Position numbers and translations under genes: made by a program. Positions 46,523 through 59,295 of a DNA stretch of 64,000 nt are shown here, one piece after another. The notes under the pieces are model-generated. The model had not been told where the DNA came from and did not search any database. It saw only the letters and a program-made list of their open reading frames with translations. Location of the stretch: the NCBI GenBank assembly GCA_037976565.1, contig CP137675.1, positions 9,132,534 through 9,196,533 of the forward strand, written 5' to 3'. Within the stretch, counting starts at the first letter, position 1. Each line of letters opens with the position of its first letter. The DNA is from Mesocentrotus franciscanus (Eukaryota > Echinodermata > Echinoidea > Camarodonta > Strongylocentrotidae).

Positions 46523-49500
46523 TTTTTTTTTTTTTTTTTTTTTGGGGGAGTATTTTATTTGGTAAAGAGTAAGTAAGTTATTAACCATTCTTAGGTGATG
46601 TAATGCTTTTTTGTCTCTCCCAAGGTTGAGTAATAACCAAATGAGAGCTGAAAACATTTTTACTTCCTAGCCATGTACGTGCAAATGGAAGTAGTAAACT
46701 AAGGAACAGCAGTGCGTGTTTGAAGTCTAGGAACCTCTGTGAGATAACAGTGCATTGAGTTCAGCTCAGGCACCATAAGAAACAGATGAGTGATGGACTT
46801 TTTACATGTTTGATTTGAAGTTCCTTTCAGGTTTTTTACAATAGAGTTCATCAGAAATTGTGGATGAAACATCAATATATTGATCATATTTATCGGTGGA
46901 CATGTGAAACAATATGAAATCATATTCACAAGTTTTATTCCAATTCCTTTTGTTTTAAGTTTTATTTTTGCTACCAGAAGTTAATATTATATTCAAATAC
47001 TCCTACCATTGTAAAGCATGATCAGACTATCCATTATACCTCAGTCATACCACCAAACCGACTCTACCCAACTCCACACCGACCGGTTCTTTGCCATAGG
47101 CAGTAATGTAATGGTTTTGCTCACTCTGTAGTCAGTCTGGTGTCAGGCATGTCGGCGTGACTATTGGTATCAAAGAGCAATCTATTGCGATTCAATTCCA
47201 TAATTCATACATGAATTGATTTTCCTCTTAATGTATTATAAAGTTCAAAATAGGCTGTTAGTTCAGCTCTTCGGCTTGTTTGTTCGCTTAAATGCCAACA
47301 GAAAGCTCATCATTTGTCAAAAGTACATTCTGGATGTGCGAGAACTATCATTGGTAACAATTATGTATTTCACGACTATGGCTTGACAAAACAAATTGAC
47401 AAAACATTGGACTTTGACTTTCATTGAAGTCTCTGTCATTGAACAGAGTATTTTCCACATTGCCCACATGAAGTTGACAAGGAAATATTTACATAGTAAA
47501 AAAAGGAAAACCACAATATTTGAAAAAGATAATGTACACTTTTCCAGTGTTTGTGTTGGTTTGGTTAGCAATTTGTGGCTCATCTTTTAACCCGTATGTG
47601 AGAACTTTATTTAGACTTTTCTAGTATTGCTTTGGGATATGTATTTGATGATTGTTATGATTCATTGGACAAGTTTAATAACAAATCTGTTTTTGTCTCT
47701 TGCTTGTGACTTTGTCAATTACGAAAATGTTGTCAGCTGCAGTATTTGGCATCTTTTGTTTTTATCAGTACTAAATCTTTGTGTCAAACTTCTGCTGTAT
47801 TCAAATTTGACTGTAATAAATTGACATAAACCCTATCATTTTATCTGACATTTTGGGCAGGTCCAGGCTCTAGTAAAACCATCAATTTAGTAGATCATCT
47901 GGAAAATTGTAAGCATGAAATTCTGATGTGCCTGATAATGTGGGATGAAATGCTATGGATTTAATTTTGCTAGTTGTTAATATTCATAGATTATTAGTAA
48001 TTAGGCCTATAACAACTTTCAATTGACAAAACTGGATCTTGAATCGAGACTTAGTAATAATGTTAGTGGAGACTAGTTTTTTGATGAGTAACAATTTATT
48101 GATCACCTCTACTCTGTTTTGAATTGACAGCGTCTTTAAAAACAAGAATAGAAAAACCTCCCCAGGCTTTTGATAACACAGCATGTTCGTTTTTCAAGAG
48201 ATGGAAAGTTGGAAACCCAAGGCAGTTTAACAAACAATCCACAGCAAGAGGTATATGCAAATTGGCACCAAGTCAGCGTTCAATTCACAATATATTGTTG
48301 ATTTAAATCCCTGAATTGCTCTGTGACACTTCAGTGACCAAACCACTTGTCATCGCTACATGTCATATTTCACAAATCCACTACTTTCCTTCTCACATTT
48401 CTGGTTGTGCCCACCTGTGAAGATGGGTAATGTTGTGTTTATATTTCACGCAAAACTGAAGTGCATACCAAGCATAACAATCGTAAAAACTATTGTCCTT
48501 TACTGTTTGACTATTTGAAGTGCATTTCTAGCTTTGGAATACCCGGTCACACCTCCAAATCGATCTCAAACCATCTGATTCTTGGCCATTCAGGGTGGGT
48601 TCAGATTAGTGTTGGTGTGGTGTCTGTCTCGTTGGTGTGGCTGGGGTTCGATACTAGTATGGCATTGTTGCCAATTTGTTTACTATTTCACGCCTGTATT
48701 GTACTGATCTTAGGAGTGTTGATGTTTCCAATTGAACAGTACCATTGAGATGATTTACACACGTTTTGGGACCCTTCCACTTATTGCGGTTGGGGGGCCA
48801 ATGGAATGATGGATGAAATTGCTTTGACTCCTTCCGTTAGCGTCCTCTTTATCTTGCCATTATGAGTCTGACATTCAGACTCTATTGAGATTAAATTTCT
48901 CTTCAATGATTTTGCACAGCTGGAGTGGAAGCCATACTTTACTTTGTTCCCATTATGCAATAAATGCTGACTTACTGACTACAATTTTATCAGTAAAACA
49001 AAATTCCAACTGGATGTGTTACCTGTAGGTCAGAACTTTTTTTCTTCTGATGATTGGCCAATTGCAAAGAAAATGGCTCTCTGAATTGTGTAAAAAAAAG
49101 AGAAATAGAGTGAAATTGATTGAGATATTGATCTCCAAAATATGCAATTTCATTAGGTTTGTGAAGAATACAACTATCCAATTGCAAAAAACATACACAA
49201 TCAAGATGCTGCACTATACTTATTCATTGAATTGTATCTTTTCACATTTCCAAGCAAAATGTCTGTAAAGACACAAAATACAGTGGTGTTATTCATGAGG
49301 GGAAAGAATAGGGGATTAGTGTATAAACTAGCTCTGGGGAATCTTAGGAATCTTGAACAAGAGCTTTCTCTATTTCAGATCATGTTCTTTTCTTTCACCA
49401 TTATTATTCTAAGTGCTATGCCCTGAAGATCTACGTACCAGGTAGCATTCAGATTTCAACTCTAGGCTATCTAGTGTTTGTAGAAAGGATTGGGGTAGAA

Positions 49501-50462
49501 GTGTTCTTTATTCAAAGTTGCTACAATCCGAAACATGACTTGGTTTGCAACATTGTGTTGTTGTAATCCTACCATAAGAGGAATATAATGGAGGTATAAT
49601 CATGTCAAGGACCCCATGCAGGTTTGAAAGTAAAATGTTCAATTCTCCTGCATTTGACAGGTTGTGATACTTCTATACATGACACTATGCATTGCATGAG
49701 GTCTGTCTATTAAAGTGTATCATCCAAAACTGATTTCCATATTTATACTGAATTCAGCCTTTTTAAAAAATGAAACTGATTTGTTGGGTAGCCCCAACAG
49801 AAATTGCACAATTTCTGTGTGGAATTAATTTTAAGCAACTTGTCCAGACTCGAGACAATAATCCCTCTCCCCCTCCACCACCTAGAAAACAACTTCATTC
49901 TAGGGGCTGAGGGTGACTGTTCTCAGCAATAATTATCTTAGGAGGGGGTTGATAATCCAGATAGAATTATTCTCAAATTAGTGGAGGAAATATTCCTGTG
50001 TCAGCCATTTTTATTGCCATCGGAAAATGGTGAGGAAAATTTGTGCTAATCCTTACACCGGAGCAGAGAATCACACTAAATTATTTGCACCTGTGGTTTT
50101 GCATATCTAGAACTAGATATAGGCTACTCATGCGAACAATGTAGGCCTATTTCATACTTTTTGCCAGAAATCAGTCTGTCATAAGACAACATCTATCGGG
50201 TAGAACATAAGTGTGAAAGTGGTTATAAGTGTCTATAAGATAGGACAGGTGTCTTTGGCGCAATGTAACTTTTGACCTGACAGTCGCACACCTGTGCTGA
50301 TGATGTAATGTGGCTGATCCAATCATATTCTTCTGAAGGACGGACATGAATGCAGACAAGAATGTTACTCAGAAACCACATTTCATGCTAAACCTAGCGC
50401 AACATCAGTGCTCCGGGCATAAGGGTAGGTTTTGGTCGGGGGGGAGGGGAAGAGATGTCAAT
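46394..50462. other. Non-coding DNA, no firm exon
   Basis: About 4 kb without family-like exons. The block at 48130-48241 has an acceptor-like TTGACAG and a donor-like GAGGTATAT around an open frame (SLKTRIEKPPQAFDNTACSF), but no homology is recognised. Related low-copy sequences with CGACCGGTTCTTTGCC / CCATCTGATTCTTGGCC lie near 47040-47100 and 48540-48600 and may be MITE remnants. Confidence 0.4.
46477..46545. repeat. (ATTT)n and poly-T tract
   Basis: TTTA/TTAT repeats running into about 20 T and then GGGGG. Confidence 0.9.
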
Positions 50463-50890
50463 GGTCGCGTTTATCGACCAATTTTTTGCCTAGAATCAGT
50501 GTTTTCAAACGTCTTTCAGGCAAATTTTTAAGGCGATTAACGCAAAGCCCTATTTCAAACGTCTTTACATATGGGCATATTGTAACGCCGAAAAAGGTGC
50601 GTTTTGAAAGTGACATACAGCCAGAATCACGTTTCTGAGACACGATAAACGCAAAGCTGTTTTGAACCTCACATACAAATCGGACCTTCCCATATAGCTC
50701 TATGGACCTTCCCAGGCTAATCCGCTTCCAGGGTCAAACGGCGCAAAGCAGCTGCGCAGAGATAAGGCCTTTATTTTGAATCGTGAAGAGGCGATAAACG
50801 CGACATCCCGAGAATCACGTTCGTATAGTGGGGTTCGATAGTGGGGTTCGATATGTACATATCTGATGGCAAGACCCGATAAACGCACCC
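50463..50890 (-). mobile_element. MITE with GGGTGCGTTTATCG ends, copy 2
   Basis: The inverse of 36955-37360, ending GATAAACGCACCC at 50890. It differs by a duplicated GTGGGGTTCGATA and by a duplicated GGACCTTCCCA block around TATAGCTCTAT. The two copies lie 13 kb apart in opposite orientation. Confidence 0.85.
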
Positions 50891-51310
50891 ATAGATAGAT
50901 AGATAGACAGAGAGAGACACAGATAAAGGGAGAGAGAGGGGAGAGAGGGGGTGAAATGAAGAGAGAGAGAGAGAGAGGGGGAGAGCTAAAGAAAGAAAAT
51001 AAATGAGAGCTTAGATTATGCTGACCGTGGAAAACATTAGAGAAGACAGCTCCATCAGCAGGTCTATATATTTATTATATCGTCTGTAGTAACAAAAGTC
51101 TGTCTTTAGCTACTGGTAGACCTACTTGCAACTCCGGAACACATTACAATGATTACATACCCTATTTACTTTCTGAATGACAGGACTACCAGTAAAAAAG
51201 ACCTTTTTGTGTGCCATTTCTCATAAGATTTCAGAGTCCATGCATTGAGAAATGGCTACCAAGCAAAAAGGAGAATGTTACCCCCTCTCTCTCTCTCTCT
51301 CTCTCTCTCA
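50886..51310. repeat. (GATA)n, (GA)n and (CT)n microsatellites
   Basis: A short ATAG run abuts the MITE end at about 50891-50906, followed by GA-rich DNA at about 50910-50998. A pure CT run lies at about 51286-51309. DNA between them is unassigned. Confidence 0.85.
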
Positions 51311-51320
51311 ATTGTAGCAT

Positions 51321-51400
51321 TACGTCTGCTGAGAGCCAGAAGGGCATGACCTTATTTCCTTAAACACAGTTTTAATGCCCCTCTGGTTTTCAATAGATGA
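51321..51400. repeat. GCCAGAAGGG-family hairpin
   Basis: GAGAGCCAGAAGGGCATGAC pairs with TTTTAATGCCCCTCTGGTTTTC to form an 80-base imperfect hairpin of the family also found at 56089, 59296 and 63191. Confidence 0.75.
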
Positions 51401-52518
51401 TTTCTGCTTTTTAATTCTTCTGGGATAAACTAAGGATTTTGAGTTTCAAAGGTTATGTCAAAAAGGGATTTATGCAGTTCTTTAAAAATGTCATATATGT
51501 GAGTTTTATCTGTCATTATGTCACCAATGACAGTGGATGCATAGCCCTTGTATAGCTTGTAGTATGGGATGCATTCCATCTATATATTTCTATTTTAACC
51601 ATTACTTTCTTTCAAAGTTTCGACATATGAGCTTCATCTTTTATTTTAAAAGATAAGAATGAATTGCTTGAACTAAATACAGTCCTCCAAAATTTGGCAC
51701 AGTAAAAAAAAGGAGAAATTTGTGATACAAGTGCTCATGATCATGTAGCACATTATTTTGCTAGGTTTTCTTATCCCCGAATCATGGTCACTCTCTTTTT
51801 CATACTACTAAATGAAACATTTAATTATTTGAAATTAGAAATACATGTAGATGAAAACAAAAGTACTCTGGTAAAATAGATAAACTGGAATGAACTTAAT
51901 TGCAGACAAATCTGAATTAATAGATTACATAACTCAATGAGTAAACTTCATATCGTTCTTACACATAAGATTACTCTAACCAAGCACTTGGGTAAAAAAA
52001 AAGCTGAATCACTTTTTAAGTACATTTTTCATTTTTAAACTTCAAATCATCAAATTATAAAACAAAAAAGGGGACATCACTTGTTAGATGCAAAGATGAA
52101 AAATGCCAAGACCCAATCAGAACAGAACTTTCAAGGTTACAGATAAATATAATTTTTAATAATAAATTTAAATGGATTTCATTGGTTGGTTCATCCTTTC
52201 GCATACAATGTTTCTGTTTTTGATTTTTCTTAGCATTCTAATCAGTCACTTTTTGATAAGCTCAACATAATAATCTAGAATTGAAGCCATTTAATCTATT
52301 TGTTAATTACTCTGTCAATAATATAGAATGATTGTTAGAGTACCAGTTGGCCTGTATGTAACCTTAAGTTGGTATACACACAATCTTTCTCTGTTTCTTT
52401 ATCGTTCTTCTTTTTCTTTACTTGATTGCAAGTATTGGAGACGCAAAGTCTGCTATAGTGGGTGTTTTACCCTGTGTTCAGACAATAAGAAGTCATCTTA
52501 TAGCTATATTAAAGAGTA
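51401..52518. other. Non-coding DNA, nothing recognised
   Basis: AT-rich; no exon or clear repeat. Confidence 0.45.
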
Positions 52519-53151
52519 CTAGCAGGGCCCGTGGAAAATCCACGGGATTCTAGGGAGGGTGGGAGGGGGTTGTAAATACTTTAAAATAGATATGTGCTAT
52601 CGATTTTTTATTTGATTTTTTGATTTTTTTTTTTTATAATAATTTTTTAATTATAATTTTTATTATATTAAAAAAAAAAAAATTCTGTGCTAGATGATAT
52701 TATTTTTCTTCATTGTATATGCCTACTTTTTATCATTTTATAATTTTTCTTCTTCTTTTCATTAATATTTTACTCGTTAGAATACCAACCTTTTGTTTGC
52801 TGTCCCATCATGTATCGTTTTGAATTTTTAATTTTTATCTGAATTATGTAATAAAACTTGAAAACTGGAAGAAAACAGTGAAATCAATAATTGGTAATCA
52901 AAATTGATGCAGATATTTTAGACTTTACCTTCGTTTTCACTTTCGTTATTTACGATTATTGTCGTCACTTCGTTCCTATTATTCTCACTATCCCTTTCCC
53001 GGATCCTCACTCTCGTTATCTATACGAATCAAGGGCGTCATTTCAATCCGAGTTTGAGCATGGGGGACACAATTACATGTCACTCTCTCTAGTTACGCTG
53101 TTTCACGGCATGTACTTTCATTGGTGACCGGTTCATTTATTGTCTTTTTAT

Positions 53152-53730
53152 CTTTGACGTTTCATTACATTTTTAGAGAAAGAAGACGATTGGTTGTACG
53201 GTTCTCGACTCTTAATCTTTGTCTGAATTCAGTTTCCACCCTCTCGCGCGTATAGCTCGGAAGCTTTGACGTTTCATTAAATTATTAGAGAAAGAAGACG
53301 ATTCGTTCTACCGTTCTCGACTCTTAATTCTTGTCTGAATTCAGTTTCCACCCTCTCGCGCGTAGCGCGAAGCTTTGACGTTTCATTAAATTATTAGAGA
53401 AAGAAGACGATTCGTTCTACCGTTCTGGACTCTTAATCCTTGTCGAATTCAGTTTCCACCCTCTCGCGTAGCGCGGAAGCTGTGACGTTTCATTCAATTA
53501 TTAGAGTAAGAAGACGATTCGTAATTGTACCGTTCTCGATCGACTCTTAATCCTTGCCTGAATTCAGTTTCCACCCTCTCGCGTAGCGCGAAGCTTGACG
53601 TTTCATTAAAATATTAGAGAACGAAGACGATTCGTTGTACCGTTCTCGACTCTTAATCCCTGTTTCATTAAATTTTTAGAGAAAGAAGATGTTTCATAGT
53701 ACCGTTCTCGCGACTGTTTGAAAAAAGTCC
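53152..53730. repeat. About 105-bp minisatellite inside Helitron 2
   Basis: Five to six units of TTGACGTTTCATTAAATTAT ... GAAGACGATTCGTT ... CGACTCTTAATCC ... GAATTCAGTTTCCACCCTCT, ending in CGCGTAGCGCGAAG. Units differ by small indels, and the last is truncated. The array is absent from Helitron 1. Confidence 0.92.
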
Positions 53731-53851
53731 CCCCTCCGCGCGAAGTCAACAGAGAGAGAAAGAAAGAAAAAGGAAAGATTTTAACCCAAAATCGTGGGGG
53801 GGGGGGACATTTCACCACCTGAAAATTCGTGGGGGACGTGTCCCCGCCCCC

Positions 53852-54170
53852 CAGGATAATGGATTGACGCCCCTGATAGGCCTACGAATATTGTTCTCAG
53901 CATGCACTTCACTCCCATTATCATTTTGGTTTTTTTCACACATTGCTAAGTTAATTTAGTCCTACAATGAAAATAATATACAAATATCTTCCTGAATATA
54001 CAATGACACTCGAAGGATAATGGATTGACGCTCCTGATAGGCCTACAAATATTGTTCTCATGCACTTCACTCCCATTATCATTTTGGTTATTTTCACACA
54101 TTACTAAGTTAATTTAGTCCTACAATGAAAATAATATACAAATATACAAATATACAATGACACTCGAAGT
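53852..54170. repeat. About 160-bp tandem duplication inside Helitron 2
   Basis: Both units carry GGATAATGGATTGACGC, TTCACTCCCATTATCATTTT and CTAAGTTAATTTAGTCCTAC. Helitron 1 has the equivalent sequence once (44100-44160, opposite strand). Confidence 0.87.
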
Positions 54171-55489
54171 GACTCGAGGATCTAGCTAAAACTATTCGCA
54201 TCGAAGGAACATCAAATCGTATTATATTATCCCGAGGGCCATCGATCGCGGCCCCAGAGAGAACAGTACTGTTCCCGAGTGCGAATAGTTTTAGCTTGTT
54301 CGAGAATGAGTCATTGTATAATTGTTTTATATCCCTTCCACCTGTAGGCCTATCATTCCTTGGACACTTCTGTAATAGCATGTACCGTACTCACATTCAC
54401 ATCACATTCAATAAAGAAATAAAAGAAAACAACAATTCATTGCACGGCTCAAACACGAAACATTGAAGAATCTAAAGACACGCTATACAGCCAGTATTAC
54501 AGGTACAGCAGTAGAGTGCTGCAGTTACCGCACAGGGTACAGTAAATTGCATGGCGTGAGCGCCGTGACTGGCACCGCGGAGTTGCCCGTGCGGAGGCAT
54601 TTGATATTACGTGAGCTCGCTGAATTTACCTTCTCGTCAGTTATATGGTCTCGATAATTACAATCTATTTGCGTTATTGTTGTTGTGATTTTAATGTAGT
54701 TTTCATGAAAAGACCAATAAAGCAGAAGCTTGGACTATGATTATGTTGACATGGTTCACAGAATATGTATAAATATTTTCAAAGTAAAGATTTTACGCGA
54801 AAAATCGGACGGTTTGTGCCAATATATCGCAGCTGTCGCACGAATGAACTCAACTGTGTGTGTGTGTGGCCTGGGCGTAGAACCATGGACCTACTACGAA
54901 CGTTCTCGTCAGTTTGGCGTGCTGCAAAGGCCTATATATAGCAAGATGCCTAACACCGGACAGGCCCAACCTGTTGCGCCTTGTACTTGCTACGCCACAT
55001 GACTTGAATGGATTGTCGTATGTTGTGTATTTCTCTGGCATGCCCGTAAAGTGCCTGCAAAGCATATCATAAGCAAGATGCCTAACACGGGGTAGGCCCG
55101 CTCTGTTGCAGCGTGTATCTGCTACAACACATTATAGAGTGGATCGTCTCTTAAGAGTGTATCTCCTTGATTAGACAGAGGGCGGGTGCACGCCTTGCTG
55201 CCTCACTCGCGGGTTCGTCGCCTTCTTGCACGGACAACGACGGCCGTGCTCGTCCGCTCGTCCTCCCGGGACCCCGAAACCACCTTTAACGACATCGACG
55301 GCGACCGCGGGGTCGACGTGGCACGCTGGATACGGGAGACATGCCTCGTATAATTGTGTCGCCGCGCCACGGCGAAGGGGGGCGCGGTCGAGGAAAGACG
55401 TTTTTCATGAACCGTTTTTACCCCCCGCGACGATTTTGCGTATTAATATATAGATATGATAAGTAATAAAAATTTTCCCTAGTCTTGGT

Positions 55490-55720
55490 GTCGTAGAAGG
55501 AAATGTTGTATAACGAGATGTTGTATAACAAGACACCTGTTTGACTTTGAGCATCCTTTTGAACAAAAACTGAACAACCTTCTTTATACAACATTTTATT
55601 ATACAACATTGTTTTATACAAGCGTTTCTTTATACATCATTCTTTACACAACGTTTTTATATACAACGTTTCTTTGTACGTTTCTTTATACATTTCTTTG
55701 TACAAGTTTCATATAAATTT
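55490..55720. repeat. Degenerate TTTATACAAC array next to the Helitron 2 end
   Basis: Many imperfect copies of TTTCTTTATACAACGTTT and shorter variants on the plus strand. Inverted GTTGTATAAC copies lie at 55504-55532. No open function. The array starts within 40 bases of the Helitron terminus. Confidence 0.8.
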
Positions 55721-57460
55721 CCTAGTCCGAACATGCTATAAGATGCTATGGAGATCTATTTTCAGAATGAATTCAAATGGGATTGAAATGTTTGAAGAAA
55801 AGAAGAAAACTCACAATGGTATTGCAGATAGGCCTATATCTGCAATACCATCGTGGGTAGCAGAATACGAGTTTCTCTCTCTCTCTCTCTCTTTAGGAGA
55901 TGGTCCAATACTACACCTTTGGTGAGGAATGTAGGCATATGATAGATAGGGTCATATGTTCCCATTCCAGGTCTTTAACCTAACAGAGTGGATAGGAAAA
56001 AGGATAAAATCAGAAAGGAGTGCTATATCATGATGCCCAATTCTTGATTTACTAGATGGCATATAATGCAAGACTTGTATAATTCAGATATTGTCCGTTT
56101 GGAGCCAGATGGGCGCTAACTCGTTATTTTACATATAGTTGAGACCCTTCTGGCTCCAAACAGACGATATATTCCAAATGTTAGAAGCGATATTTTATGA
56201 CATTTTTACATCTCCTTGAGGACCAGCGATGGCCATGGCTCAATGGTCCAGTTATCTCGAGAGATTTAGGTCGTAAGTTATCCAAAAGACAAAAAATGGA
56301 ATTCCAAGTCCGGTGTTGGCGAGGCCTAGAACTTCACCCATGGGTGAAACAGTTTCCAGTTGACATAACTTTGGAAAATATGTGACAAGGTCAAGTTGAA
56401 GGTCAGGGTCATGTTTGCCCAACAAGTGTCTAAAAAAGAGAATGACAATGGTAGAAGAGTGCATGCAGGCAGGTGCAGAGATGGGAAAATATGAATACAA
56501 GATGCAGAGAGAGGGGGGGGAGGGAGAGGGGATGGACAGAGAGGGGAAGCCGTAGGAGGATAAGAAAAACAGAGAGGAAAAAAGTTGAAAGAGAGAGAGA
56601 GAGAGAGATAAGAAGAGGGAGAGAGAGAGAGAAGAAGAGGGAGAGAGAGAGAGAGATAGAAGATGAAAGAAAAAAAGAAGGAATGAGGGCCTGATTGATC
56701 ATGGAATATAAGCCTACTCTGATGTCTCTGAAGTAATGTGGAAAAGATAAGGAGCAAAGTTATTTTTCTCTATCTTTTAAATGATGATGAAACATTTAAA
56801 TTTGCATTTTACAAGCTGGAAAATAAAGGAGATGAATTTTAGAAACTAACCATCACAAAACCAAGACATTTGATCTAGGCCTTATCAAAATAATCTCCAT
56901 TCCTTCACTGCACGCTTTACAATGGATTAAGAAAGGGATTAAAATATATAAAGTATATAGATCAATGGAATTTGAAGAGCTGTAGGTTTTTTTGGGCGAC
57001 ACATAGCTTCATTGCCATGAACTGTTCCAATTTATGCGAGTCTGCAGGCACAGTAAGGTCGCACATGGTTCACACCCAATATCTACATACCGTCCGTCCG
57101 GTCTAGCGGCTCCTTTTTGAAGGATGAATGTGGACAATCATTCACCCCAGACTCCATCGAAAAGTCAATTTTATGACAAGCTTTCCAAGCCCTGTTGATG
57201 TAAAATCGATTCCAATCTGTTCTGAAAATAATGAATATAATAGATCATGCACTGATTCATAGGGGGAGGAATGCGACATCTTGTACTGGCCCGAAAATTA
57301 AACATTCTCATTTAGGTGAAACATGACCTTGTAATGCTCTAAAGAAAACAAGATTTACGGATCAGGGGGTTTAGGAGGCACAAAGGCTGAGCAATCAGTC
57401 AAAAATTGGTTAATCAGAGTGTCAATATTTGTAAATAACACGATTGGGGAGGTGCTTACC
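55721..57460. other. Non-coding DNA with (CT)n and (GA)n tracts
   Basis: A CT run lies at about 55874-55894 and a long GA-rich tract at about 56500-56670. A small inverted repeat (GATATAGGCCTATCTGCAATACC in both orientations, shown here in part) lies around 55820-55850. No exon was recognised. Confidence 0.5.
56089..56172. repeat. GCCAGAAGGG-family hairpin
   Basis: GTCCGTTTGGAGCCAGATGG pairs with CCCTTCTGGCTCCAAACAGAC. The outer ATATTG / CGATAT also pair. This is one of the best-preserved single copies. Confidence 0.82.
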
Positions 57461-57754
57461 AGGGTGGTGTTTCACAAAGTCTAAGATCGACTTTAAGTTA
57501 GACTTAACTATGGCAGGCCGTTCATGCCAGTGGTTGCTCTCACCATTGGTCTCTCACTTATGATCTTTAGATAATATTTTGTTCCTTCAATAATGAATTA
57601 TCAAAAAAGGTAAATTCTGTAGATCTGTGACCACGATTTGTACGTCCCTTGAGAAACCAATGTCAGGAATGGTTAGAGGAACTAGTGGCATGAATGGCCT
57701 ACCATAGTTAAGTCCAACTTAAAGTCGATCTTAGTCTTTGTGAAACACCCCCCA
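57461..57754. mobile_element. Foldback MITE, copy 3
   Basis: The same family as 4912-5190 and 26704-26990, bounded by GGTGTTTCACAAAGTCTAAG and TTAGTCTTTGTGAAACACC. The middle is shorter and rearranged relative to copies 1 and 2. The outermost TTACC / GGTAA are also inverted. Confidence 0.85.
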
Positions 57755-59295
57755 GGTAATGTCCACATACAGTTAAATGTAATCCCCCAAGATCTTGCTA
57801 GGTTTGAAGTATTTGCAAAGGATTTTACTCTAGCTTTCACGTCATGTTGGTTTAATCTTGAGGCTTTTCATGCACTACTTATTTGACCTAAATATTCTAG
57901 TTATATCGATAAATCATGATATTGAACATGTTATTCGCCATGATTTAATAGAAATGGGATTTGGAAAAAATCTCTTGAGGATAAACTCATTAAGTCTGTT
58001 GTAACTGACATGTAAAGGCCCTTTTGGCTGTCAGCAGGATAATATTTGCTTTAATATAGTGCTATTTTACTCTTGAAAATTTGTTCCAAGTACATCAAAC
58101 TTTGCAATACGTCTGAGTGGCAAATTCAATACTGTTGTCGAAATTGATGGTTACCATGGTGACTTCTGTATGTTCTTTGTGGAGACCAGGAGAATATGCG
58201 TTTTTGAACTGTGGAATTCCAGTGACCAAGATAGCAAAGTTTGAAAATATTAGGCTTGCACCATATGTGAAACATAAACATAACTATTTAGCTTAAAATG
58301 ATTTTTTTACAGCAGTTCCCCAATTTCACGAACATGGGAACGTGGAACGCGCCAGTATAACTGACTCATGTTTATAAACAGGGAGTGTGATAACCCTACT
58401 GAGTGTCACATGGTTTATGACACAGGTCAAAGGTCATTTGGCATTCTCAGTCTGAATATTATTTATCTGAAATATGACAGAGAAGATGAATCTAAGAGAA
58501 ATTCATATCTTGAGGGTTGACTACTGATATTTGATTTCACTGTGAACTTCAATCAGTCATCACACATACAATTTGAATTTGTCTTTGAAAAGCAAAGAAA
58601 TGTGAAACTGGCCTGCTTTAATTCCAATTCGTCAAATTCATGAGAAATTTAGAAAAAAAGGAAATGATCAGGTGGTTAAAATCAAGGAGTACTTGGCCAG
58701 CAAACACCCTACATGACTGCTGAGTGTTGGCCACCTGTATAATCAGTAACTTAAATATGCAGGGAATATATTGGTATTAGCCCGTGATAACTGACTATCA
58801 GCACTTTTATGAAGTGTGTGAAACTTCCTTAAAAGATTACTAAATTGATAACATCTGATTGTTTTACTGATTTTGCTGATAGGATCAAAGCCGAAGGGGT
58901 AATTTTGATGGGCTTCTTAATTGTAATTATATTTGAGGAAACCTGTGTACATGACTTGACGTGCCACACTTGAGAGAGATAGGACTAGAGGTTTGGTTTA
59001 CGATTGAGGATGTTTACCTTTGCACTTGAGAGAATAAGTTAGCAGCTTTTCTGTCTTTTCTGACTTTTTGGGTTAATTTTATTTTTAGTCTTGGAAAGGA
59101 AGCAGTACGTGAACTAAAGATGATTATATCACTGAAATTATTTAATGTAAATTGGTCATGTTTTATTGGCAGCAAGATGATTAAGGAAATTAAGACTATG
59201 AATGTTCTTTAAAATAAAGTATTGACATTTTAAGGACCTTGTATTGTTCTACCATGGACCTGGTTCTACATTCCTTTGACAAACAGATATAACTG
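57755..59295. other. Non-coding DNA, nothing coding recognised
   Basis: AT-rich. Contains the palindromic site at 58150-58163 described separately. Confidence 0.45.
58150..58163. promoter_or_regulatory. X-box-like RFX site
   Basis: GTTACCATGGTGAC matches the RFX-factor X-box (an imperfect palindrome of GTTACC half-sites) at all but one position. It is a single site with no supporting context. Confidence 0.3.

Larger units (their letters stand above)
52519..55454 (-). mobile_element. Helitron 2, non-autonomous, expanded
   Basis: On the minus strand it starts TCTATATATTAATACGCAAA after an A. It ends with the hairpin CCCGTGGATTTTCCACGGG (here a perfect stem), CCCTG, CTAG, then T. It is collinear with Helitron 1 but 1.2 kb longer. 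The extra length is a minisatellite (53152-53730) and a tandem duplication (53852-54170). No helicase gene is present. Confidence 0.88.

Noticed and set aside
53172..53730. CRISPR-like spaced repeats
   Set aside because: Units are directly adjacent 105-bp minisatellite repeats without unique spacers, inside a Helitron in an animal genome.
54463..55453. Open frames of 64-90 codons on plus strand
   Set aside because: They fall within Helitron 2. The matching regions of Helitron 1 do not preserve them, and no Helitron protein motif is present.
58014..58040. Further GCCAGAAGGG hairpin copy (GGCCCTTTTGGCTGTC)
   Set aside because: Only a diverged right arm is visible, with no convincing left arm.
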